Positions 7,578 through 13,070 of a stretch of DNA of 13,070 nt are shown piece after piece. A program made the translations under genes and the position numbers. Numbering within the stretch: position 1 is the stretch's first letter; the number at the start of each line of letters is the position of its first letter. This stretch comes from an uncultured Clostridia bacterium (GTDB taxonomy: Bacteria > Bacillota > Clostridia > Oscillospirales > Ruminococcaceae), in assembly GCA_947625455.1 (NCBI GenBank), contig CANQOJ010000046.1:1-13070 (forward strand), given 5' to 3'. Under the pieces are notes generated by a model. That model was given only the letters and a program-made list of their open reading frames with translations, was not told the origin of the DNA and ran no database searches.

Positions 7578-7756
7578 CGCTCCGAGGCGGCGAAACCCTG
7601 CTGACGCAGTAAGCATGTTTCTTCCAAAGGCTTACAGTTTTTTGTGGTCAGAACTTGCGGCTTATATTGTGTTGTTCATATCTTTAAGAACTTCAATATT
7701 ACCGCCTTTGGAAGAAACATGCTTAGGCTACGCCTTGGTTTCGCCGCCTCAGAGCG
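7578..7756. repeat. Large branched inverted repeat, element 1
   Basis: The outer arms at 7579-7597 and 7737-7755 (GCTCYGAGGCGGCGAAACC) pair over 19 positions with one mismatch. The inner arms at 7610-7631 and 7704-7725 (containing AAGCATGTTTCTTCC) pair over 22 positions without a mismatch. Between outer and inner arms the two sides do not match each other, but each folds on itself: CTGC-TGAC-GCAG on the left (7598-7609) and AGGC-TAC-GCCT on the right (7725-7735). The 72-base apex has weaker nested pairing (ATATTG 7664-7669 with CAATAT 7694-7699). The predicted fold is a four-way junction. There is no coding potential. It could be a MITE-like element, a structured RNA or a cruciform-forming site. 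Confidence 0.8.
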
Positions 7757-7770
7757 GGGTAGTTTGGGAT

Positions 7771-7805
7771 GAAAAGAGCGCAAACCCTTGATAGGTTTGC
7801 GCTCT
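7771..7805 (-). terminator. Intrinsic terminator of the flotillin operon
   Basis: A perfect 12 bp stem, AGAGCGCAAACC (7775-7786) with its complement (7794-7805), encloses a 7-base loop. On the minus strand the stem runs into TTTTC. It lies about 75 bases after the stop of the 78-residue protein gene, so it would end the flotillin transcript. Confidence 0.8.
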
Positions 7806-7840
7806 GATAATATCAAAACAATCTAAATAACACCTTATAA

Positions 7841-7875
7841 TCTAGCTTCCAGCCTCTTTATTTCCAGCTTCTAGG
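7841..7875. repeat. Degenerate heptad repeat in the 3' region of the flotillin operon
   Basis: Read on the minus strand the segment resolves into imperfect 7-base units: CTAGAAG, CTGGAAA, TAAAGAG, then after one extra base CTGGAAG and CTAGATT. It begins within a few bases of the preceding stop codon and does not code. It looks like a decayed (CTRGAAR)n tandem array. No function is claimed. Confidence 0.45.
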
Positions 7876-7878
7876 TTG

Positions 7879-8115
7879 TCAAAATCTGTACGATTTCGCC
7901 CCGTTTTCAAATGCCGTAAACACTTTTTCAAGAGCGTCAAGCGCCGTCTTTTCATCGGGGAATGAAGCCAAGATACCGTTTCCGTTAAGTTCGGTCGTCA
8001 CTCCCGCCGAACCCGTTATAACGAACTTTTCCTCCTTTTTTCCTCCGTAATTCTTTGTAACCGAAAGCGTCTGACAGTCCATTATCTGCCTTTTATTCTG
8101 AGAAAAAATCAGCAT
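7879..8115 (-). CDS. Conserved-looking small protein of unknown function, 78 residues, co-transcribed with flotillin
   Basis: I do not recognise a named family. The ATG at 8115 has GGGAG about 10 bases upstream and lies 14 bases after the flotillin stop, so the two genes almost certainly share one mRNA. The protein opens with MLIFSQNKRQIMDCQTLSV, a hydrophobic start followed by alternating polar and hydrophobic residues that suggest beta strands. A Gly-Lys turn (NYGGKKEEKF) and a short strand pair around LNGNGILASF follow. The end is a helix, DEKTALDALEKVFTAFENG. There is no signal peptide or membrane segment, so it should be cytoplasmic. The layout (strands, then 'lasf.dEktAl..Le.v...f') resembles small uncharacterised Firmicutes proteins I have seen, often with unrelated neighbours. 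A real gene is likely from its start site, length and operon position. Confidence 0.8.
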   Translation of the reverse strand: MLIFSQNKRQIMDCQTLSVTKNYGGKKEEKFVITGSAGVTTELNGNGILASFPDEKTALDALEKVFTAFENGAKSYRF

Positions 8116-8129
8116 TTTAATATCTCCCG

Positions 8130-9650
8130 TTATACATTCTGCTTGGGTTTCTCATTGTCGGAATGTATTTTCTTTTCCACAAAAGAGTTCAGCATATCCT
8201 TTATGTCAATTCCCAAGCCGTCCAAAAGTCCCGACGAAGCCTGTGTTGTGGCTTCTGTGATGTCCTTTACAAGTTTTGCGGTATTTCCGTCGCCGTACAT
8301 TGTTATCTTGTCAATGTTTTCAAGCGGCTTTGCTATTGCCTGTGCAATTGCGGGCATTTGTTCGAAATACATCTGCAATACCGCCGCTTCTTCCATTTTT
8401 CGCATTGCTTCCGCTTTCTTGTCAAGACCTTCGGCTTCCGCCAGCGCCTTTGCCCTTACCGCTTCAGCCTCCGCAAGACCTTTCGCCCTTATACCCTCAG
8501 CTTCCTGTTCAGCCGCAAAACGCGCCGCTTCAGCCTTAGCCTTCGCCGCCGCAGCTTCATTTTCAGCCGTCACGAGAATTGCCGCCGCTTCGTTTTTCTT
8601 TATTTCAAGTTCCGCTTCGGCATTTCTGATGTCCTCGTACTTCTTCGCATCGGCGTTTTTGGAAATTGTATACAATTCCGCGTCAGCTTTTTGCTGTGCG
8701 GCATATTTCTGCGCTTCTGCGGTTTTCTTTACCTCGGCTTCAAGCGCTCTTTCCTTTATTTCAGCCTCTTTAGCCTTTATCTCGACTTCTTTTTCCTGAC
8801 GCGCAAGATTTGCGTTAGCTGTGGTTATCTCAATAGTCTTGCGCTGTTCTTCTTCCTGGATTTTATAAGCCGCGTCAGCTTCCGCTTTCTTTATGTCGGC
8901 AGAGCGCTTCAGCTCCGCCTGCTTTATTTCAAGTTCATTCTGGCGCACGGCAATAGCTGTTTCGCTGTCTACCTTTGCGTCATTTGCCTTGCGGTTTGCT
9001 TCAGCCTGCGCAATTCTGATATCGCGCTCGGCTTCTGCCTTTGAAATTGCGGCTTTCTTGCGTATCTGCATGGTATTGTCGATACCCATGTCGTTGATAA
9101 CGCCGTTGTCGTCAACAAAATTCTGAACGTTGAACGATACGATTTCAAGCCCCATAGCCTTTAAATCGGGATCGGCATTCTGACGTACTTTATCTGCGAA
9201 AGCCTGTCTGTTGGAAATCATTTCCTCAAGCCGCATCTGTCCGACAATTTCACGCATATTGCCCTCAAGTACCTCGCGCGCAACGCCCGTTATGTACTGA
9301 ACATTTTTGTTGAGGAAGTTCTGCTGTGCTTTTTCAATGGTTTCGGCAGACGGTGAAATTTTGACGTTTACAACAGCGTCAATCATGATGTTGATATAAT
9401 CGGCAGTAGGTACAGCCTGCGCCGTCTTTACGTCAACCGACATAAGCGCGAGTTCAAGCACGTCGCATCTCTCGAAAAACGGCAGTTTGACCGCAGCTTT
9501 TCCGATAACAACCTTTGCTTTTCTTCGCAGACCGCTTATAATAAACGCTTTATCGGGCGGCGCTTTGCGGTAGCCCGCCGCAAACATGATTATAACGATT
9601 ACTGCGATTACAATGGCAATAATAATAGGAACCAACAAATCTTCAGGCAT
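8130..9650 (-). CDS. floT: Flotillin (SPFH/band 7 membrane-scaffold protein, FloT type)
   Basis: Flotillins assemble on the inner face of the cytoplasmic membrane and organise lipid-ordered microdomains. The 506 residues match B. subtilis FloT (about 509). Residues 6-26 form the N-terminal membrane segment, and 28-190 are the SPFH domain, with REVLEGNMREIVGQMRLEEM (125-144) and GLEIVSFNVQNFVDDNGV (167-184). A very long Ala/Glu/Lys-rich coiled coil, with repeated AEAE and KAEA units, occupies 200-420. The C-terminus keeps PLENIDKITMYGDGN (442-456) and GIDIKDMLNSF (480-490), both close to FloT. The ATG at 9650 has AAAGGAG 5-6 bases upstream. B. subtilis floT is paired with the NfeD-like yuaF; here there is no NfeD gene next to it, only the 78-residue protein downstream. 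The family call is secure; orthology to floT is inferred. Confidence 0.95.
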   Translation of the reverse strand: MPEDLLVPIIIAIVIAVIVIIMFAAGYRKAPPDKAFIISGLRRKAKVVIGKAAVKLPFFERCDVLELALMSVDVKTAQAVPTADYINIMIDAVVNVKISPSAETIEKAQQNFLNKNVQYITGVAREVLEGNMREIVGQMRLEEMISNRQAFADKVRQNADPDLKAMGLEIVSFNVQNFVDDNGVINDMGIDNTMQIRKKAAISKAEAERDIRIAQAEANRKANDAKVDSETAIAVRQNELEIKQAELKRSADIKKAEADAAYKIQEEEQRKTIEITTANANLARQEKEVEIKAKEAEIKERALEAEVKKTAEAQKYAAQQKADAELYTISKNADAKKYEDIRNAEAELEIKKNEAAAILVTAENEAAAAKAKAEAARFAAEQEAEGIRAKGLAEAEAVRAKALAEAEGLDKKAEAMRKMEEAAVLQMYFEQMPAIAQAIAKPLENIDKITMYGDGNTAKLVKDITEATTQASSGLLDGLGIDIKDMLNSFVEKKIHSDNEKPKQNV

Positions 9651-9668
9651 AAATACTCCTTTCCAACC

Positions 9669-9688
9669 CGCGCAAACCGACTTGCGCG
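9669..9688 (-). promoter_or_regulatory. Hairpin at the 5' end of the flotillin mRNA
   Basis: CGCGCAA (9669-9675) pairs perfectly with TTGCGCG (9682-9688) around a 6-base loop. The predicted transcription start is near 9690, so the hairpin would be at the very 5' end of the message and about 10 bases ahead of the ribosome binding site. It could protect the mRNA end or be a palindromic operator. Confidence 0.55.
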
Positions 9689-9696
9689 CTGATTTT

Positions 9697-9726
9697 ATTA
9701 TACAATATTTATACCCGTTTTGTCAA
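9697..9726 (-). promoter_or_regulatory. Sigma-A promoter of the flotillin operon
   Basis: On the minus strand, TTGACA (9721-9726) and TATAAT (9697-9702) are both exact consensus boxes with an 18-base spacer. The leader to the flotillin ATG is about 40 bases. Confidence 0.88.
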
Positions 9727-9800
9727 GTGCAAAATAGTGGCTGGATTTTTCAGTATACAGCGGACAATGGACGCATTATCTGCTTCGCGGAAAACGTTAT

Positions 9801-10013
9801 TCAAACGCGCCTTTCCTTTTCAATGCGCGTCCTGTCCTGCGCGCTCCGGGGTGCAGCCACTCAAATTCGCGCAGCGAATTTGACGCGCGCCGCGCGTGGC
9901 TTTGGCGAAGCGGGAAACGCGTTTTTCCTATTCGGACAACTTTTCCGCTTCGCCAAAGCCGTGGCTGCACCCCGGAGCGCACGGACGTGGTTTGAAAGGA
10001 GAGGAGCGTTTGA
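9801..10013. repeat. Large GC-rich branched inverted repeat, element 3
   Basis: Three nested sets of arms are visible. The outermost (9801-9823 with 9992-10013, TCAAACGC...) pair with one mismatch, one wobble and one extra base. The middle arms (9841-9860 with 9961-9980, GCGCTCCGGGG...) are a perfect 20 bp. The inner arms (9898-9913 with 9945-9960, GGCTTTGGCGAAGCGG) are a perfect 16 bp. On the left only, between middle and inner arms, sits an independent perfect hairpin: TCAAATTCGC (9861-9870), loop GCA, GCGAATTTGA (9874-9883). It is followed by the GC-only run 9884-9895. The fold is a three-way junction with a ~31-base apex. With its flanks it fills most of the 498-base gap between the flotillin and fapA genes. 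I see no convincing gene in it. Confidence 0.82.
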
Positions 10014-10108
10014 TGCCCAGTGACACAAACAACATTTCCTGTTTTAGAATTGGTTTGACTTCAACTCTAACCTCTAATAGGGTTTCGTCACCAAACGCTG
10101 CATTTATC

Positions 10109-10138
10109 AAAAAAACGGGAGCGCCGAAACGTTCCCGT
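10109..10138 (-). terminator. Intrinsic terminator of fapA
   Basis: ACGGGAACG (complement of 10130-10138) pairs with CGCTCCCGT (complement of 10115-10123), nine pairs including one G-U, around a 6-base loop. On the minus strand it is followed by a run of seven T (10109-10115). It starts 11 bases after the fapA stop. Confidence 0.88.
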
Positions 10139-10149
10139 GTTATTTTTGT

Positions 10150-11535
10150 TTACCTCAACGGCATAAATACAATCTCGCCTTTGTCAACTATCGCTCTTAC
10201 GTTGTTTTCAACATTCTTAACCGCAAGAATACTTGAATTTATCCTAAGTCTTACTCCCGGATAAATCATGCGCTTAGCCGAAACCGAAACATTCTGCGTG
10301 AGTTCAAGGTCCTTGTCTATTTCCTCAATGCGCGCCTTGTTCTTTTTGATTTCGTTCTGCATTTTAATGCGGTTTCTGAGCGCGTCGCTCTTCATTGTTT
10401 CACGTTCGGGCGACAGTTTGGAAACCTTTGCAAGTTCCGTCAATGTCGTTAAAATCTTTGAAAGCTGGTCGATTTTATCTTCAAGTTCGTTGTTGTTCTT
10501 TTCAAGCGCGTCGCGCTCCTCGCTCAAAATCGCGTTGTTTCCAAGCGTAAGTTCGGTTTTTACATACTTGTCCGAGCCTATGACGGACGCTTCAATGCCG
10601 TCAAGCGCGGTATATTTTCCGCCCATCATAACGCCCTTGCCCGTAGCTATAATCTTCTTTCCCGAAAAAACGTTGCCGCCGACAAAAGATGCGCTTTCGA
10701 CATTGCCCTTGCATCTGACGTTGGAGTTTTCGCAGAAACCGAGTTTTACCGTGCCTCTGCACTCAATGCTTGAGTTTATACTGCCGATTTTAATGCTGAT
10801 ATTTCCGTCAGCGTAAAGTTCAGCGTTGTTCACCGAACCCATAACGCTTATATCCTTTTTAGAGGTAACTCTGAAGCCCTCAAACACACTGCCTTTGATA
10901 GATACGCTTCCTATAAAGTCGATATTTCCGCTTGAAACGTCAACATCACCGTTAACCACAAGCGTTTCGTCAACGCAGAACGCTCCGTTTTTAAACGAAA
11001 GATTTCCGTCAACCGCGGCAATAATCTCCGCCCCGTCGTTTATAAGCGAAGTGCCTGCGCCGATATTGAGCTTTACCGGAACTCCTTTTTTCTGTAAAAC
11101 GGTGCGCCCCGTTATATCTTTTCCGGGTTTTCCCTCTGTGGGAGGCGTTATGGTCGCTATGGGAGTGCCTGCGGTTATGTTTCTTACAAGACCGAGATTT
11201 TTATAGTCAACTATACCGTGTTCGTTTTCAACAGGCGCAACACTCTGTTCGGGCTTGTAAAAATACCTAATCTCGCCGTCAATTCCGTTTTCGGGCGCTT
11301 CCCAGCGTGCCACGCAGATGTTGGAATCGTACATTCTGCGCTCAACCGCCTTTTCAATAGCGTCTTTCATAATGCCGAAAGAGATGTTTTTCTCAGCGAG
11401 CGCCGCCATTATCTTGTTGACGGTAACGTCCATACCGCCGTTTTCAGGTCTTGAAAAGGAAACGAATGCCGATGTTCGGTTTGGATCCATTGAAACTTCT
11501 ATTATTGAATGTACCACCAGTCTGTCTTCTGCCAT
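10150..11535 (-). CDS. FapA-family protein (DUF342, flagellar-assembly-protein-A-like)
   Basis: The product has the FapA/DUF342 plan. A short N-terminal domain comes first (about 1-95), then the linker GTPIATITPPTEGKPGKDITGRTV (about 123-146). Next is a right-handed beta-helix-like region of short turns rich in Gly and polar residues (about 150-325), and then a long charged coiled coil (about 337-415). A final small beta domain ends in VDKGEIVFMPLR. FapA proteins are linked to membrane or envelope association and polar functions in other bacteria, but the exact role is poorly known, and no flagellar or chemotaxis gene is in view. I chose the ATG at 11535 (461 residues), because an ideal AAGGGGG site sits 7 bases upstream. 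An in-frame ATG at 11553 would add MQGGII, but those codons are themselves the ribosome binding site. The gene has its own promoter and terminator, so it is monocistronic. Confidence 0.92.
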   Translation of the reverse strand: MAEDRLVVHSIIEVSMDPNRTSAFVSFSRPENGGMDVTVNKIMAALAEKNISFGIMKDAIEKAVERRMYDSNICVARWEAPENGIDGEIRYFYKPEQSVAPVENEHGIVDYKNLGLVRNITAGTPIATITPPTEGKPGKDITGRTVLQKKGVPVKLNIGAGTSLINDGAEIIAAVDGNLSFKNGAFCVDETLVVNGDVDVSSGNIDFIGSVSIKGSVFEGFRVTSKKDISVMGSVNNAELYADGNISIKIGSINSSIECRGTVKLGFCENSNVRCKGNVESASFVGGNVFSGKKIIATGKGVMMGGKYTALDGIEASVIGSDKYVKTELTLGNNAILSEERDALEKNNNELEDKIDQLSKILTTLTELAKVSKLSPERETMKSDALRNRIKMQNEIKKNKARIEEIDKDLELTQNVSVSAKRMIYPGVRLRINSSILAVKNVENNVRAIVDKGEIVFMPLR

Positions 11536-11542
11536 AATAATT

Positions 11543-11549
11543 CCCCCTT
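11543..11549 (-). promoter_or_regulatory. Ribosome binding site that fixes the fapA start
   Basis: AAGGGGG on the minus strand is 7 bases from the ATG at 11535. It lies inside the short extension that an upstream in-frame ATG (11553) would give, so the shorter protein is favoured. Confidence 0.85.
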
Positions 11550-11569
11550 GCATACTATTCTACACATAC

Positions 11570-11598
11570 ATTATAACACATTCCAAAAAGAATTTCAA
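11570..11598 (-). promoter_or_regulatory. Sigma-A promoter of fapA (extended -10)
   Basis: On the minus strand, TTGAAA (11593-11598) and TATAAT (11570-11575) are 17 bases apart, and TGT directly precedes the -10 box, giving an extended -10 (TGn). The leader to the chosen ATG is about 28 bases. Confidence 0.87.
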
Positions 11599-11705
11599 CT
11601 GTATTTTTGCATATTCCTAAAATTTATTGAAATTAGCGTCAATAACGTCTGAACAAGCGTTGAATTTTGTATCTAACTGACAATATCAGACTGAATAAAA
11701 TTCAA

Positions 11706-11820
11706 GTCTCAGACTGTTGAGAAAGCCTCATATGCTAGGAAGCGTTACTGCAACTAGCCTTTGTGGCTGTTGCAGTGACGCTGACGACGCAGATGAGGCT
11801 TTATCGACAGTCTGAGATAC
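11706..11820. repeat. MITE-like inverted repeat, element 2, abutting metA
   Basis: Terminal arms TCTCAGACTGTYGAKAAAGCCTCAT (11707-11731 and 11793-11817) match over 25 positions with two differences, one of them a wobble. An inner pair (11741-11759 with 11765-11782, AGCGTYACTGCAAC..) encloses a 5-base loop. The middle sections (11732-11740 and 11783-11792) do not pair. TTCAA directly flanks the element on both sides (11701-11705 and 11821-11825), possibly a 5 bp target duplication. The right copy overlaps the metA stop codon. There is no coding capacity. It could be a MITE or a structured 3' end for the metA mRNA. Confidence 0.72.
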
Positions 11821-11821
11821 T

Positions 11822-12739
11822 TCAAACGCTTTTTGAAATATCAAACGGCGTAGTCTGATAAACAAAATAGTTGAGCCAGTTGGTGAAAAGCAAGGTCGAA
11901 TGCGCTCTCCACCTTAACTGCGGTTCATTGTCCGGGTTATCGTCGGGGTAGTAATGCTTCGGTACAGCAGGGTTAAGTCCGCGTTCAAGGTCGCGCCTGT
12001 ACTCGCTGTCAAGCGTCATTGCGTCATATTCAGAATGTCCCGTTATGAAAAACCTCGAACCGCTTTCATTGCCGACAGCGTAAACCCCCGCTTCATCAGA
12101 AACTGCCATAAGCCGTAAATCGGGATTTTTCAGAATATCCTCCGCGCGCGTTTCGGTGTGGCGCGAATGGGGAGCGAGAAAAACGCTGTCGAAGCCGTGG
12201 AAAAGGCGTGATTTTGGCGTAAGGAGACGGTGGGTGAAAATTCCCGAGCATTTTTCGCTGAGCGGATATTTCGGTATGCCGTAGTGATAAAACAGCCCTG
12301 CCTGCGCACCCCAGCAGATATGAAGCGTTGAGTGAACATGAGTTGTCGTCCAGTCCATTATCTCGCAAAGTTCTTCCCAGTAGTCAACGTCTTCAAACTC
12401 CAGATGTTCAACAGGCGCGCCTGTGATAATGAACCCGTCAAAATTTGCTGACTTAATATCGCTGAATGACTTGTAAAATTCGAGCAGATGTTCCTGCGGA
12501 GTATTTTTGTTTTCATGTGTTGACATTCCAACAAGTTCAACTTCGATTTGCAGAGGAGTGTTGGATAAGCACCGCAAAATCTGGGTTTCTGTTGTGATTT
12601 TTGTCGGCATAAGATTTAAAAGACCTATCTTCAGCGGGCGTATATCCTGGTGGAGCGCCCTGTATTCGGTCATAACAAAAATGTGTTCATCTTCAAGAAC
12701 GCTCTGCGCGGGCAGACCGTCCGCAATTTTTATCGGCAT
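11822..12739 (-). CDS. metA: Homoserine O-acetyltransferase (MetA family)
   Basis: The enzyme acylates the hydroxyl of L-homoserine, the first committed step of methionine synthesis, in the cytoplasm. The 305 residues are full length. The family's catalytic residues are at their standard numbers: nucleophile C142 in HICWGAQAG, then H235 and E237 in ITGHSEYD. The residue that decides acyl donor in this family is E111 (GAPVEHLEFEDVDYW). In B. cereus Glu here goes with acetyl-CoA, while E. coli has Gly and uses succinyl-CoA, so acetyl transfer is predicted despite many database names saying succinyl. The ATG at 12739 has AAAGGA 9-10 bases upstream. The gene stands alone with a consensus promoter and a leader of only ~55 bases, too short for a SAM-I riboswitch or T-box. 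Its stop lies against inverted-repeat element 2. Confidence 0.96.
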   Translation of the reverse strand: MPIKIADGLPAQSVLEDEHIFVMTEYRALHQDIRPLKIGLLNLMPTKITTETQILRCLSNTPLQIEVELVGMSTHENKNTPQEHLLEFYKSFSDIKSANFDGFIITGAPVEHLEFEDVDYWEELCEIMDWTTTHVHSTLHICWGAQAGLFYHYGIPKYPLSEKCSGIFTHRLLTPKSRLFHGFDSVFLAPHSRHTETRAEDILKNPDLRLMAVSDEAGVYAVGNESGSRFFITGHSEYDAMTLDSEYRRDLERGLNPAVPKHYYPDDNPDNEPQLRWRAHSTLLFTNWLNYFVYQTTPFDISKSV

Positions 12740-12800
12740 TTACATCATTCCTTTCTGAACAACGTGCAATTTCAAGTCATGGCTCAAAACCGTACAATAT

Positions 12801-12829
12801 ATTATATAATGTTTTTCATATTTTGTCAA
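12801..12829 (-). promoter_or_regulatory. Sigma-A promoter of metA
   Basis: On the minus strand, TTGACA (12824-12829) and TATAAT (12801-12806) are both exact consensus with a 17-base spacer. The predicted leader is about 55 bases. No riboswitch fold is apparent in it. Confidence 0.9.
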
Positions 12830-12912
12830 GTGCCGTATCTTTTAAACAAACGCTGTTAGCCGACAGATTGCCGATTAAAAATCAGCCGAAGTTAATTTTT
12901 GTTAAAAAGCCC

Positions 12913-12941
12913 TTGACAAATCTTAAAGAGTGTGGTATAAT
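12913..12941 (+). promoter_or_regulatory. Sigma-A promoter of tRNA-Ser (extended -10)
   Basis: TTGACA (12913-12918) and TATAAT (12936-12941) are exact consensus, spaced by 17 bases, with TGG directly before the -10 box (extended -10). The start would be near 12948, about 29 bases ahead of the mature tRNA. It is divergent from the metA promoter. Confidence 0.9.
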
Positions 12942-12976
12942 ATCTGTTGTGATTGAATAAAATAAGGTCGCCATTC

Positions 12977-13066
12977 GGAGAACTACCCAAGTGGTGAAGG
13001 GGCTCCCCTGCTAAGGGAGTAGGTCGGGTAACCGGCGCGAGGGTTCAAATTCCTCGTTCTCCGCCA
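12977..13066 (+). tRNA. tRNA-Ser with anticodon GCU
   Basis: The 90-base sequence folds as a class II tRNA. The acceptor GGAGAAC (12977-12983) pairs with GTTCTCC (13056-13062), followed by discriminator G and an encoded CCA (13064-13066). The anticodon stem CTCCC/GGGAG encloses CTGCTAA, with anticodon GCT at 13010-13012, which reads AGC and AGU serine codons. A long variable arm (TAGGTCGGGTAACCGGC) is present, as required for tRNA-Ser, and the T arm holds GGTTCAAAT. It is the only plus-strand gene seen, with its own strong promoter. Confidence 0.97.
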
Positions 13067-13070
13067 GCTA

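Noticed and set aside
7578..7756. Integron attC site
   Set aside because: The GTTRRRY/RYYYAAC core sites are not found at the ends, and there is no cassette gene or integrase.
8143..9044. Long plus-strand open frames (8143-8799 and 8163-9044) opposite flotillin
   Set aside because: They are antisense images of the Ala/Glu/Lys repeat coding of flotillin, giving Ser/Ala-rich or Phe/Cys/Arg-rich products with no domain and no suitable ribosome binding site.
9896..10264. Plus-strand open frame with GAAAGGAGAGGAG ahead of an ATG at 10013
   Set aside because: The purine run is part of the palindrome arm, the frame runs through the fapA terminator into antisense fapA, and the product shows no recognisable feature.
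10268..11620. Several plus-strand frames opposite fapA
   Set aside because: They are antisense to a confidently assigned DUF342 protein with its own promoter and terminator.
12740..12800. SAM riboswitch or T-box ahead of metA
   Set aside because: The leader predicted from a consensus promoter is about 55 bases, too short for either, and no matching conserved core was seen.
12866..12893. Terminator-like hairpin between metA and tRNA-Ser (GATT-AAA-AATC)
   Set aside because: The stem is only 4-5 bp without a following T tract, and both adjacent genes are transcribed away from it.
12977..13066. tRNA as integration site of a genomic island
   Set aside because: No integrase gene or second copy of the tRNA 3' end is visible in the window. 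Only 4 bases lie beyond the tRNA, so this cannot be judged.

Overview
The window looks like chromosomal DNA of a Gram-positive, Clostridia-type bacterium, perhaps of the Oscillospiraceae/Ruminococcaceae kind. This is inferred from purine-rich Shine-Dalgarno sites, consensus sigma-A promoters with 17-18 base spacers, a bacterial V-type ATPase, a FloT-type flotillin, a FapA-family protein and an acetyl-type MetA. All recognised protein genes are on the minus strand. The only plus-strand gene is a tRNA-Ser at the right edge.

Region 1 (1-7437) is a V-type (V/A) ATPase operon read right to left from one strong promoter at 7409-7437. The order is stalk subunit H/G, C, I, K, F, E, A and then B, which runs off the left edge. 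Gaps between genes are 1 to 25 bases. Together they encode the peripheral stalk (H+E), the membrane rotor and stator (K+I), the rotor adaptor (C), the central-stalk tip (F) and the A/B catalytic head. Subunit D is not in view and probably lies beyond the left edge. The K subunit is a carboxylate-bearing c-type hairpin with an extra N-terminal hydrophobic pair, and it lacks the usual Na+ ligands.

Region 2 (7438-7878) is non-coding. It holds a short direct-repeat cluster upstream of the ATPase promoter, a small stem-loop, a large branched palindrome (7578-7756), an intrinsic terminator for the flotillin operon and a degenerate heptad repeat.

Region 3 (7879-9726) is a two-gene operon: flotillin followed by a 78-residue protein of unknown function. 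It has its own promoter and a hairpin at the mRNA 5' end.

Region 4 (9727-10149) is non-coding and dominated by a second, GC-rich branched palindrome (9801-10013). The fapA terminator follows. Region 5 (10150-11598) is a single fapA-like (DUF342) gene with a clear promoter and terminator. Region 6 (11599-12829) holds a third palindrome of MITE-like form, lying against the stop codon of metA, and then metA itself, a homoserine O-acyltransferase of the acetyl-CoA type. Region 7 (12830-13070) holds a consensus promoter and tRNA-Ser(GCU).

Most genes are core housekeeping. The least explained features are the three long nested inverted repeats, one in each larger intergenic space. Two of them carry side hairpins that would fold into junctions. 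The flotillin-linked small protein is the other open question.
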